Source of the DNA: Melampsora larici-populina 98AG31 | Lineage: Eukaryota > Basidiomycota > Pucciniomycetes > Pucciniales > Melampsoraceae | NCBI RefSeq assembly: GCF_000204055.1 | Contig: NW_006768768.1 | Location: 560,071 to 624,070 of the forward strand | Length of the DNA: 64,000 bases | Reading direction: 5' to 3' | Translations under genes and position numbers: made by a program | Notes under the pieces: model-generated | Databases searched by the model: none | Told to the model about the DNA's origin: nothing | What the model saw: only the letters and a program-made list of their open reading frames with translations | Shown: in pieces, positions 34,559 through 45,775 of the stretch | How the letters are laid out: the number at the start of each line of letters is the position of its first letter | Numbering within the stretch: the stretch's first letter is position 1

Positions 34559-34618
34559 AAGCCCAAGCCCCTCTTCGAGGGCGCGGCGAACGCGCTCGTG
34601 AGGGGCTTAGTTGAGCTT
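34559..34618. mobile_element. 60-bp hairpin MITE (AAGCCCCTC ends)
   Basis: Left aagcccaagcccctcttcga and right gaggggcttagttgagctt are inverted ends around a GC-rich loop (gcgcggcgaacgcgc). The ends match those of the 9.38-11.08 kb block (aagcttaactaagcccctct), so both probably belong to one family. Confidence 0.45.
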
Positions 34619-34864
34619 AATCGCCATAGAAGGTTTAGGGAATCATGAGATTGTCACTAAGCCTTGGGGCAAGAAGAGATTGAAGCACAGGTTGGTGCTT
34701 GATGATATTAGGCAGGATGAGTCTCTCAATGGTCCGTTTAGATATACAATGTTCAAAGCAATCATAGTGCTTGATTTCGTAGTTAATACAAGAAACAATC
34801 TCTCCAGCAGTACAATCAAAGAATAATAGAATTGAGAGGATCAAAGGTGGCGAAATTCAAAAAG

Positions 34865-36028
34865 TCATGTGTCAGAATCAGAATCGCTCCAATAACTCTC
34901 ATCCAGTCTGTCAACCTCTTCTGTGATTTGCCTTACTCGGTCCAAATAAGATTCTAGAGCTCCGTTCAAAGCCTTTCCAAAGCGAAGCACATCTGTCGCG
35001 CTAGGAACGTTGAGACGTTCGAGCTGATCAAAAAAATCATCCACAGAGGTAGACTCGTCCACGACTGGGCGATCAACAATACCCGTCACCACACTTCCAA
35101 TCACATCTTGGAATCCATTCCCTGCCTTCGAAATTCCTCGTGACGTCTTAGGACGAGGATTCGAAGTCGTAGGTAAACTTGCAGTCCGTATGATCGTCGG
35201 ACGTAAAGCCGCGTGTCTCTTTGGCCCCATCGCTTTGAGGAAGGGAAGATGTACAGATAAAGTTTGGTCTTGTCGGGTTTGTGTACCAGATAAGATTCCA
35301 TTGGAACCAGGTGTTGTGAGAGGTGTTGTTGATTGAGTTGGGAAGGAATCAAAGTATGCCAACTTCATCGGATTCGCAGGAGAAGTATCTTGAGTTGAAT
35401 TCCTGTTGGCGTTGCTCGCCTCCACTGCACTGGTATCCTCACTTGGCGTCCCTTGATCCCAAAACTATGATTAAGCAAGAACAGGCTCAAAGATCAGACT
35501 CGAAATCGATTATAACCCCTCTGATTCAATTTCCAGGAAAACTCACCATGTTGCACGAGACAGGTCACATGACCATCTTACGCCTACTCTTGCGATCCGA
35601 AAAGCCAGAAAGACGTGAAGCCGTAGATAATGGCAGATAAAGCTCCTCGCTTGGGCCCTCGAGGATTGATTCCTTATGATCTATTGATTTGCGATCTTGT
35701 GGAGTCATCTTCTCACAACTAGTGCCACATGAATCGACAACTCCTCCAATAAAATATGGACCTGAACTTGCGGTCTTGTGTATAGTAGGGTGAAGTGATT
35801 GCAAACAGATTCAAAAATTGAAACCAATCAGTGATCGTGTTGTTATCCAGCGATCAACATTGAAGGGGGAGAGATAAAAGAACTCACGACTGGCAAAACA
35901 CACAGAGGCCAAGAAGTGATAGCTGAAGTTTGGATTTGATGACGTTTGCCTTCTCGAGTGGATTGAGTACTTGCTCCAGGAGTAGAATAATTAGGATACA
36001 TTTCTTGTAAATGAATCAAAGATGACAA
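34865..36028 (-). CDS. Hypothetical three-exon gene, acidic C-terminus
   Basis: Exon 1, 35888-36028 (ATG at 36028, 47 codons, donor gtgagt). Exon 2 starts 35774 (TASSGPYFIGGVVDSCG) and runs to about 35574. Exon 3, 34865-35464 (200 codons, from acceptor atag), ends in a coiled-coil-like region (LNGALESYLDRVRQITEEVD) and an acidic tail ESYWSDSDSDT. The middle is Ser/Thr/Pro-rich. Exon 2 is the problem: its good donor (gtgagt at 35546) is in phase but lies beyond an in-frame TGA; a weaker donor (gtcatg, 35573) avoids it. No known domain. It is a real gene by its splice signals, or one recently damaged in exon 2. Confidence 0.55.
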
Positions 36029-37795
36029 TTGAAAACAAAGAGTTGAAAAGGTTATAAAGAATTAAGTGTGCAAGATAAACGAAATCAGAGAGGGAGAGCA
36101 ATCAAAATGAATGAGCTTGGCAATTGTTTTGATACTCGAAAGAAATGTGAAAAATGGACAAGACAAAAGAAGGATTTGATCCAAAGGTCATCCCGTTTTA
36201 TAGGCTACATAAAATCCATCAATTGTTAGCTTGCTAGACCCAGTATTCTACGACAATCATGCTGCAGTGTGTGTGCACGGGGTCATCAGACATATTGAAC
36301 GGCACGTTAGAATATTAACATAGAAGAATCAGGGCATCAAGTGGGCTTGTTGTCTTGTGTTGTCTGTTCCTTGGCCCTCAAACTCTACATTCTTGTGGAC
36401 CGAGACTTGAGAGCGTCAATGGACCTGAACGAGGTCTTGCCCTGCATAGGGCCAGAGCTGCTCATCACCTTTCAGAAGCAATATGTGAGAATCGAGGATA
36501 CTCCAGAATTGGCGAAAACATAAAATCTTTTTTCTCATCCCCTCAATATACACATCTCAATGAATCATTTTCTCAACTAATTTGGATATGTATCACTTCC
36601 TTCTCTTTCCTCAATTTATATAATTTGTGTATGAGGAAGTGTAAGATCAGTTCATGTATGCTTTGTTGAAGGGGACTTGCCCTCAAAAGTTGCTTTTTTG
36701 CTGTAAGAAAACAAGATTACAGGTTTGACACTGTGTGACGGAATAAAACCTTTATAAGGTAGACAGGACAGACTTAGCTTTGTGCTGACAAGGCAACTGG
36801 CTAACCAAGACAACGAAGACTCTAAACTCTGAGACAAACCTGAAGGAAGGAACAGAGGACTAAAGTAATAAAAAGAACTATGATGTGAAGAAGAGAAGAT
36901 TGATAAAGAGAAGAATCAATCAAAAGAATAAAACACAATAAAATAAAGGTTCAGCTGTGTTTAGAATACTTCTGAGGGAAATAATGAGATTCTGTGTTTT
37001 TACTCTCACCTTTAGAACAAATTTCCTCAATGGGGAAAAAGATTCAGAGGCAAGAGGTGGGAGGTTAATAAGAAAAACACAAAGACATAAATTTTCACAA
37101 TCACAACATCAAACAAAAACATTCAAACAAACAATCCCAAATTAATCCCAATCCGGACATCTTCTTCTAACACCATCCTAGCAACTGTTACTTTATAAGC
37201 CTTCACTCTTCTGTAACACCTTCCCATTAACCGAATTTGTCAATGTCAGTTAAATTACTTCTACCATGACATTTCAGTACTTGAATGATACTGTTGATTT
37301 TGTTCTACCTTGATTAGGCCTTTGCCCTGGTCCCAGAAATCCGGGGAGTCCCCAGCTCCGGCCCCTGCAAGGACGGGAATTGGGATTCAGTCTGGCAAAG
37401 AAATTCCCGCGGGGAATTGCAGGGGCGGGAGTCAAGAGCAGTGCCAGCTCCCTGAGCTCCCTGAGCTCCCCGCACTCTGGGTGCACGTGAATCAAAGGAC
37501 AGAGGGCAGGGGTGGCAAGAGTGGTGCCCAGCAGTGCTGAGCCGTGAAAAGCTCTTATATTTCAATTCATTCTGGATTACAATATGTAGATGTCAATTGA
37601 CCTAATATGTTGTAATGTATATATTTAATCATCAAGGCCATCAAAATAAGCCGGACCAAAAGCACGGTACCACTCCTTAACACAAAGATTGCTTCTTCCC
37701 ACCAAAGGCACGACATGATAAGTTACTTCTATCGTAGCTAGGAGGGTAAGGTAACAACTAGGTGCACATATAAGCTCACACACACGACAGGGTAG
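36029..37795. other. Intergenic with repeat debris
   Basis: Contains the 36523-36700 repeat partner of 33.8-34.3 kb. It also has a GC-rich block (37330-37560) with an inverted pair cccctgcaa/ttgcagggg (about 37360-37430) and tandem gagctccct (about 37448-37470). No gene is supported. Confidence 0.4.
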
Positions 37796-38873
37796 GGTGG
37801 GCCCGGAGAGTAGCCGTATCAGTCTTTACGGGAGACAACGGGAGACAACGGGGACAGGCCTTGTACAGCTTGGGCTGTACAGTGTGTTAACTTTTACATA
37901 TTCACCCCGAGCATTTGTCCGTCTCGAACTTCTTGTGCTCACTCACTTCCTTCAGCTTTCTTCTTTTCACCATCATGCTTTGCAAGAAATGTGATTGAAA
38001 TCAATTCCAGGGATATGTGAAAATCTTCACATTGAACTTTTTATCAAGTTTTGTCTGATTCAACTTTATCACAAAAGGCTAGATTTCTTGACTGCAAGAT
38101 GTGATTGATTGTGTTTCTCACAAAAACCTTTTGTGAAGTAGATCAAAAGAGACTTGTCTTTTTGGTTTTGGTATGGAAATGAATAAAAAAATCTAATTCT
38201 TTTCTAATTTTGATAATGGCTTCGGTTTTTAAATAGAAAAATGATTGAAGTAGAGTCAAGAGTAATGCTTATGTACGGTGAACAAAACAAAAAGGACAAG
38301 GCCAATTGAAAAAAAAAATCGAAAGAGAATCACCGTAGGAGAAGTAACAAGAAAGACACTCAAACAAGACTGTGTCATAGTACAATCATCAATTGTGAAT
38401 GTTGAGAGATTCCCTTTGGTCTTATTGATAGAATTCAATTTTTGTTTAGTATCTGATTCAAATCCTTTTTGATGTTATTTTGATTGCCAAAAAGGAATGG
38501 TAGATGTCTCTAAATGATTGATAGTTGGATTGAAAAGTGTAGTATTGATCTAATGATTGATAGTCAAGGTAGAAGGTGTAGTAACTGCTTGAGATTACTT
38601 TTGATTTATTGTTTTGATAACTCAAAGTTGATAGTCGAAGTGAAAAGCATGAAGTTGAGGTTGGTAACTTGGTGATGAATCTAGATCGATCGAGTTGCAT
38701 CCCAGGGACTCCTGCAATTTGGATCCAATCGTTCTCCTGGTGAATACCGGGGAGTTTGTTTTGGGCGGGTTGTGTTATATCGGTACTCAGTCGGTACATA
38801 GTCTCTTGGTAGTCTCTTGTAGTCTCTCGTCTCCCGCGGGGACTGATACGCCTACGCTCCCGGGGGGCCAATG
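37796..38873. mobile_element. Element with imperfect ~45-bp inverted ends
   Basis: The left end (37796, gggcccggagagtagccgta then tcagtctttacgggagacaa) and the reverse complement of the right end (~38825-38873, ccgggagcgtaggcgtatca then gtccccgcgggagacgagag) agree at roughly three quarters of positions. Both ends continue with short gagac-rich tandem words. The interior is AT-rich and holds no recognisable transposase; a minus-strand open frame (38458-38871) starts in the right end and has no domain. Confidence 0.4.
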
Positions 38874-39304
38874 GATACAGAGAGAGGCAAAGAAAATTTT
38901 CCTCCCCTCTCTAACTATCCTTTACCTTGCACCTCAGTTGTAACAGCAGAGCAATCAAGCTCCTCAAGATTGCTAAAACAGTAAACTCTTCAAATTGTAG
39001 CGCCCACTCACCATCCCTGGGCTAGGACAAATCTCTCCGGTACCCTGTTTCAGGCACTTTAAGGAGTTTAGAGCACGGAACAGACCTCAGGTAAGACCAC
39101 ATAAGGCCTCTGAAATGGGCCCCAAGGTGTCCCCGGTCATGTGGTGGGCGCGCCCACTCAGGCTGAATTTGGGGGTGGCGCGCCCTAGTATTATAACTAG
39201 GCTAATGGGTCACGTAAAGAGAGGTGGCTTCCTACAAACCACCTCAAGACCTCCTATTTAACTCTGTTTGAAGGCCAAACTTTGAACTTTACACTTATAC
39301 ATCA

Positions 39305-40140
39305 ATGCCTAAAGTCAAGAAGAAAGATAAACCCAACTGGGTTCCACTGACTTCTGCGTTTGGAAAGCAATGGACTGGATTCCTCAGGTCAAGTGGTCAG
39401 GACAGCTCCAAACACCACCGCCTCGCCAAATGCCAACACTGCCAGGAGGAGATGGATGCAAAACCATGCGATCTGGCCAAACATATGATACATGAATGTC
39501 AATCAATCTCAATCTTGCAAAAATCCCAATATCAACAGTTGATGATCTCCAAGGATAAGGCGGCAAATGGTGTTTCTACTCTACCACCCTCTATATCCGC
39601 CACTGCTACAAAGGAAGTCGCCCTTGTTCCAGATGATAAGATTGTCCACGACTTTGGTATTAAGAAATGGTTCACGCCCTATTCATCTGATAAGTTAGCT
39701 AAGCTTGATGAAGAGATTCTCAAAGCTCTCATCACTGGCAAAGTAGCCTTCAGATTTCTTCACAACAAGTATTTCATGAATTTTCAAAACATGTTAGCAG
39801 TCTGTCCGTTCAAGCCGCCAACCCTTATTGCATGATGGAAAAAACACTTCCTCTTTTGCATGCTAAACATGAAATTGCTGTCAAGGAGAAGTTGAAGACT
39901 CAATCAAATTTAACCATCTCATTAGATGGCTGGACCAACATATCTGAAATAGTATTTACGCAGTTCTGGTTTTACGTGGCACTGACATCAAACACTTCAT
40001 AGATGTACTCAACCTTAATCAATCTCGTCATACAGCGGAAAATACATTTGATGCATTGAAGGACACTCTTAAAGCTCAAGGCCTTCAATGGGATCAGATC
40101 AGTGCTGTAGTCTGTGATTCCCCCTTGGTGATGGTCAAGT
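39305..40140 (+). pseudogene. Decayed hAT-like transposase
   Basis: Opens with an ATG at 39305 and 176 codons containing a BED-like finger (KCQHCQEEMDAKPCDLAKHM, then HEC) and the hAT-type helix FRFLHNKYFMNFQNML before a stop near 39833. The reading continues in another frame with SNLTISLDGWTNISE and then, after a further shift, NTFDALKDTLKAQGLQWDQI and SAVVCDSP. At least two frameshifts break it and the C-terminal half is missing. It is a dead relative of, but not a copy of, the transposase at the left edge. Confidence 0.7.
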
Positions 40141-41189
40141 TTTGGTTAAGTTGTTCAATCTAACCTCTTCCTGGTATCTTACAAATCTGTTGATGTTCTT
40201 CTTCTGTTTGGTTCCTACTAGAAAATGGTTTCCAAAGAATTTCCGCGTATCTTCACATTACCTTGCTGTTTTGACAGCCTTACACCAAAGCCCCGACGTG
40301 TAAGGCATCTTCCATAGAAGGGAAAAGAGTCGTGAGAGAGAGTCTGAGATGTCACAAGAACCTGTGACAGAGACGGCCAACACCGTTGGAGAATACAGGG
40401 AAATAGGACAGAAGATTTACCACTGAAAATCTCTGCAAATTCCCTGCATTCTACCACAGTCTCTCACAGCTCTCATCTTCTCCGTATAATCCTTAGCTGT
40501 AGAATTCTTTTTCAAATCTTAAAATTCATCGCTATTTTCACAAGCCTCAACATCAAACCATAACCATCTTCTTAGATTGAACACTCCGCTTATTTTTTTT
40601 TTTTAAAAAAAAAGACAGAAATGGATACGGAAGAATTCCAAAAGAAAATAGATGAACAACTAAGAGACAAAAGTAGAACGGCTAGACAAGGCAAACAAGA
40701 AGATACGCTAGCAAGCGGAAAAGGGAAGCAACCGGAGAATGCAGAAGACTTGGCCAACCGGCAACAGGAGCAAACACCAGCAAGCACGGAAAGACAGACT
40801 AGAGGCAGCAGTAAGCAGCAGATTGTCAGCAAAGAGCCGACCAAGACAAAGTCCATCAAAGTGAAAGTGAAACCACCAACCAAGCTTGCAACGTTGACAC
40901 AGACGAGCAACCAAACGTCAAGCCAAATCACAACCACACCGCCTAGCCAACAACATAATGGAAACCAAGACCAACAGGCCAAAGGACGACAAGCTCAAGG
41001 TGGGATCCAACAACCACCACCAATCCCTGAAGCAACAACTAGCCAAGTGGCCAAAGTGGGTGATGAACAAGTCCAAGATGCGAAAGACGATTTGCTAAGA
41101 AGGCAGGTAGATCAGCGAGGACCTTCACAAGTTCCCCCTAGCTTTCAGTACCAGTACACACCTAGAGACAATCACCATAACATGCAGAG

Positions 41190-41802
41190 TCATGTGGCCG
41201 GCGGCGCATATTTTTGCGCGCAGATGTGCGACCCGCAGGCCCTGCGCGCACATGCGCGCATGCTGAGCTCCAAAAATGGGCCCTGCGCGCATGTATCTAC
41301 CTCATGGCTGTAGAGTGAGAGAGAGCAATTTTTTTCTCAATTCACTTGCAATCTCATTTTTTCTTTGGACCACTTCATCATCAATCATGCCTACATTCTC
41401 CTGAAAATGATCTGACTAACAATGATACAGACATCTTTGTACTCACCAATGAGCTTGAGACTTTTGAAGATGATGTAGAATCTATGGCAGATACCTTTCC
41501 AGATGAATTTGAGGGTTTCATGCACACTCTTTTTGATTTCTCACTATTTAAACAAAACAAGATTGATAATTCATCTGTTACACCAATTATAGTTGTAGAA
41601 GATGAGCCTTCTAGCTGGTCTTCAGCTGACCTATTTGATTGATTTTTTGTCAATTTCTTTTTTAATTTTTTTTCAATGAAAACACTCAAAAACGCGATTT
41701 TGGAACGCGCACTGCGCGCACCCCCCCTTTGCGCGCACATTGGCCAAAAAAATGGCCGCATATATGCGCGCAGGCTGGAAAAAACAGCCGCCTCCAACCT
41801 GA
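41190..41802. mobile_element. hAT-like non-autonomous insertion in gag
   Basis: 613 bp bounded by near-identical 8-mers: atgcagag (41182-41189) and gtgcagag (41803-41810). Removing the element plus one 8-mer restores the gag reading frame (..NHHNMQ joined to RDGYQGGP..). Ends are imperfect inverted repeats (TCATGTGGCCGGCGGC against TCAGGTTGGAGGCGGC). Subterminal DNA is packed with gcgcgc. An internal 98-codon acidic frame without ATG (41346-41642) may be the tail of a lost transposase. Confidence 0.75.
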
Positions 41803-42922
41803 GTGCAGAGAGACGGATATCAAGGAGGACCTCACCAACAACACGTCCAACCAAACCAACCAGAGGCCCAATACCAAGCGGACCACCAGGTCCATTGGCA
41901 GGAAGAACACCACGGACAGCCGGCAAGAGGTAGAATGATAGGCGGTATCGTACTGCAAGATGATGATTCAGGTAAGTTTGGAAGTATCCTATAATCAGCT
42001 AGTGCTAGTGCAGGAAAGAATAAGGAGCAAAATACCTTTTGGTACATCAAAGAGCAACATACGCCTCCTTCCTATAATCCTGTACAGGAACCGCACTACT
42101 TCCCATTGAGGAAATGCCTCCAGGAGGGAGAAGTCTCCCAAAGGGATCAAAATTAAAAATCTTCCGGAAGGAAATGCTCCCCCCGGGAATGCCTCAGAAG
42201 AGATGATGTCAAGCAGAAGACTGATGACATGCATTTACTCTTCTGATTCAATAGATGCCAAAGGAGAAGACGCTCCGGTTTACGCTCCAGCTCAAAACGC
42301 TCCTGTCCAATACACTCCAGCTATACAAAGCAACGCACAAGAACTGCAGGTTGACCAGATGACAGAGCGGCTCAATCGAGAAATCGAGAACGCCTTTGGG
42401 AAAGATCGAGCGGAATACGACCGTCTAGTCAAAGAACGTGACAACTGGCTAGCTTTCCAGAACGGAAACACTGATCACCTGGTACAGAAGACTTCAGATA
42501 GAGAAGAGCCGGCGGTGAAGAAATGAATTAGAGTGCAGAAAGGAAAGGAGTTAGATGGATCAGTAATGGCCTTGTCCAAATACTGGGACACAGTGATGAC
42601 CGAGCTAGGACGCTAGGTACCACTGTTGATCTTTGACCCTCGCTGGCTACGCCAAGATATGAGCCACACGTCGAATAAAAACTCTTGAGCTAAGATCAAA
42701 GACGCTGATGCAATCACCTACAACGGGAATCCAATCCCAAGTGAGTGGACAACCCCAGCCGCTCAATGGCATCGCCAGAAGGAGATGTTCTTGGCCTACC
42801 TGCTCCAATACGACCACATTGAAGTCCACGAGTCGATGACACGTCACTTTAAGAACGTCCTCGACATCCAGTTTGAAAACAATGGGTGTTGGATGACGGC
42901 ATTTCAATATGATATTGAAATG

Positions 42923-43678
42923 TGTCAGCCCTGAGCCCTGTGTACAGGACCACGGACTAACAAACACACATGTAAATATATGTAATACATATGTAATTAT
43001 ATGAAACTTGTCTAAAACCATAAGAATTACAACTCATGGCTCAGTTTCAAGAGTCACTTAAGTAACAAGACTTACTAGGACTTAACTAGTAATAGTAAAC
43101 CTAACCCAAACCTAACCCAAACCTAACTCAAAGAAAAGCAAACCTAAGCGCCAACCACAAGTTGACGCCTAGATCTGGAATATATAAACTCCTCTTCTTC
43201 CCACTCTAGAAGAAAGACCAACTTATTATCATTCCACAATTCCACATCACAACTTACTTGATTCTTACCTCGAATATTGAGTATAGTGATTTTATTGTAT
43301 TTGATCTTATAGTTCTACAACCTTCCTCAAGCCCTTGTAAGCTTTAAAGTGGTGGTTCTAAACTAGTGGGACTATATAGTTATAGAACCAAGCTTTAGAA
43401 TTGCATAGGATACCTCCTGAGTTGAGTGTAAAGTATCCGGCGGAACCTTTGAGCAATCAGAGTGTAAAGTTCTGCAGGCTCTATCCCCAACAGAGCTCTT
43501 GAGTAAGCTCCTTTGAAGGATTACTCAGCCATCCCACTGGCTTTAAACCCTCTCCTTAGAGGTCAACTAACTGAAGTCTTTACTTGTGTGTACCAAGTAA
43601 AGACTTTGTTAATCTTTATTCCACCCGTACTTCACCTTTTTAGTGAAGAGTCAGCCATAAAGTAGCTGACCCCTCACA
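42923..43678 (+). mobile_element. Solo LTR, 756 bp
   Basis: Begins TGTCAGCCCTGAG and ends CTGACCCCTCACA (TGT..ACA), flanked by the perfect 5-bp duplication AAATG (42918-42922 and 43679-43683). A TATA-like box (tatataaa) is near 43183, placing the promoter on the plus strand. No second LTR or internal region is present, so it is a solo LTR left by recombination. It contains telomere-like words (cctaacccaaacctaaccca, near 43100). Confidence 0.85.
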
Positions 43679-43758
43679 AAATGCAACAAATGTATATGAG
43701 CTTGAAAGTGAGGGAAGATATGGCAGATGTCAGTACAAGTACCTTCACAGCCAGCATA

Positions 43759-43938
43759 TTTGGCTCGGAGCCAAAAATCCGAGGATTCCTCGGACTCTGA
43801 CTCCGAGTTAACCCCCATCCAAGGATCCAATCTGAGGCAACGGCCAGGGCCAACATTTGCCTCAGAATTAGCCCTTGGGTGCCCTTTTCCTCGGGGGCGC
43901 CGTCCGAGGACTCCTCGGACGTTTGTCTCCAAGCCAAA
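43759..43938. mobile_element. 180-bp TIR MITE in gag
   Basis: Ends are TTTGGCTCGGAGCCAAAAAT and, reversed, TTTGGCTTGGAGACAAACGT, both followed by CCGAGGA(T/G)TCCTCGGA: about 36 bp of inverted repeat. TA flanks both ends (43757-43758, 43939-43940). It has no coding capacity. Confidence 0.75.
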
Positions 43939-44306
43939 TATGCCGGTAGTGCTTGTGATAAGGAAGTACTACAGCTAACCTGTGTTGTCCATGGTGATCT
44001 TCTGTTCAGATCGGAACACGAAACTTGAAAATCAAGACTTGCGCCAAGAGGACCACACGGCAACGGGGCAATGAGGCCTTCTTAGATAACCCCTATACCT
44101 TCATAGGAAAGAAGAGGTTTATTGACCCAATCGATGGTTCTGATTGGGAAGGCCGCAACGTAACCTGGGATGCACCGTCCAAAGTAGAAGTGAAGAGCGA
44201 CTGGAAGGACAGCAAAGGTAGCCAGTCAGCCCGCTCAACCCTGTGGGCAACGAATTACTACAAATCTCACCTGGCAGAATCCACCTCAGGGAGTACAGAA
44301 CCACAG

Positions 44307-45420
44307 GGGCAAAAATTGATGCTCACAACTATGTGAGCGTTGAAATATTCCTGTTTTGTTCCCATTTGTTTCCCATTTGTTTCCAATTTGTTTCCCATTT
44401 GTTTCCCATTTGTTTCCCATTTGTTTCCCTTTTCTTTCTGTTTGTCAGCTGATTACGTGATCATCAGGAACTGAGCAGACAAACTAAGCCTTCCTCAGCA
44501 TTTATTCCTGAGCAAAGAAGTCTGAGGAAGGGCTGATCCATCTGCTCAGCTGATCCTGAGCGGCATTCCCTGGTTCAGTAAGTTCCAAGGGATGCCACCA
44601 ATGTATAGCTTAGGGGCTGAGCTGAACTGAGTATTCCCTTAGCTGAGTCTCTGAAGTATCCCCCAGACGGATCACAGAGCGCCAAGCTTGCCTCAAGCTT
44701 CATGGCTCCGGAATGAAGCCTGAGGCCTGTCTGCTTGTTCAACTGAGCTGCTCAGTTATTCCTCAGGGGCATCCCTGAGATCAGGAGGATCCGGAGGATT
44801 TCACTGATCATTGGATGAGGGGCTGCTCAGCTAGTCCTCAGGGGCATTCCTGGCCGGATCAGAAGGATCCAAAGGATGTCACTGAGTATTGGCTGAGGGG
44901 CTGCTCAGTTGATCTCAGCCACTCAGTGTGAAGAACTTTATCCGGGGATATCACTGAGGATTAGCTGAGCAATGAGCAGATGGGATGACGCTTTTATCAG
45001 GCTTCATTCCTTAGCAAGGAAGTCTCAGAAAAGTCCGGCCCATCAGTGATCCAGTCAGGGGATGCTACTGAGTATTTGCTGAGCAGCTCAAATGGGACGC
45101 CCCTGGGCAGGCTTCTTCACTGAAAAATGAAGCCTCAGGAAGGTATAGTTCATGTGCTCATCTTCATTTTGAACAAATTGCTGAGTATTCAGTGACTCGT
45201 GAGCTGATCCTGAGTACTCATTGGGAATCGGTTATTGCTCATCCAAGATGGAAATGAGCCTTCTCAATAAATGTCAAGCAGAATATGAGAACCACAGGAT
45301 GATCACCTGAACACAAACAAGATTGTGAATTGAATCAATCTGAAAGAAAATGAATCTTTTTTGGAGAATTCCAAAAAGTCTACAACGCTCACATGTATGT
45401 GAGTATCTATTTTGGCCCCT
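44307..45420. mobile_element. CAGGGGC-ended element, ~1.1 kb
   Basis: The left end CAGGGGCAAAAATTGATGCT and the reversed right end CAGGGGCCAAAATAGATACT continue with CACA..ATGTGAGCGTTG in both, nearly 40 bp of inverted repeat. CAGGG ends are common in hAT elements, but no clear 8-bp duplication is seen. It holds an 11-bp minisatellite (tttcccatttg, about seven units, 44363-44440) and ~80-bp tandem repeats rich in gctgctcag/cctcaggggcat (about 44740-44920). No transposase. Confidence 0.7.
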
Positions 45421-45775
45421 GTGAACAGTCGTCGACGTCCTACAACCAAAGTCTGGTAACCAACAACGGAACCAGAATAGACGGAGCAACCAGAACAACA
45501 ACAGAGGCGGTAGAGGAAAGTGGAGAGGCGGCTTTAATGGTGGTGGCAGTAGTTCTGGCCAGTCGGGACCGTCCTACCCCAATGCTATCGCAAGCCGTAG
45601 CGGGTGGGGAGGCCAAAGCAACAGAACGGGTGGAGAGGGGAATGTGGGTGCAGCTAACGGTACAACGACCGAGAAGTGAGTAGAAGAATTGTATCTGCAG
45701 ATCCCACATACCCCCCCAAAACCGCCCTAAACTTGTCAGTGCTGGGAGGGAAAAACCCCCCCTGTTAGCAGTGGG

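Larger units (their letters stand above)
40621..45679 (+). pseudogene. gag-like ORF of a tyrosine-recombinase retrotransposon, broken by insertions
   Basis: Starts at ATG 40621 after a 5' leader: Gln/Lys/Thr-rich N-terminus (MDTEEFQKKIDEQLRDKSRT). It resumes at 41811-41982, 42240-42525 (QVDQMTERLNREIENAFGKD), ~42535-42922, 43684-43758 and 44025-44306 (KKRFIDPIDGSDWEGRNVTW), and ends 45430-45679 with an Arg/Gly-rich nucleic-acid-binding tail (NNNRGGRGKWRGGFNGGG). Stops and frame changes occur in the 42.5-44.0 kb parts. Four separate insertions explain most gaps. Order gag, RT/RH, YR with no methyltransferase fits Ngaro/PAT-type elements of the DIRS order. Confidence 0.65.

Noticed and set aside
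37274..37565. GC-rich ORFs near 37.3-37.6 kb
   Set aside because: Both strands are open at once because of high GC and tandem gagctccct words; no protein family.
40590..40982. Membrane-like minus-strand ORF (Leu/Val/Cys-rich)
   Set aside because: It is the antisense of the Gln/Lys-rich gag start, which makes hydrophobic codons.
43651..44063. Minus-strand ORFs across 43.65-44.06 kb
   Set aside because: They read through a MITE and out into broken gag on the opposite strand.
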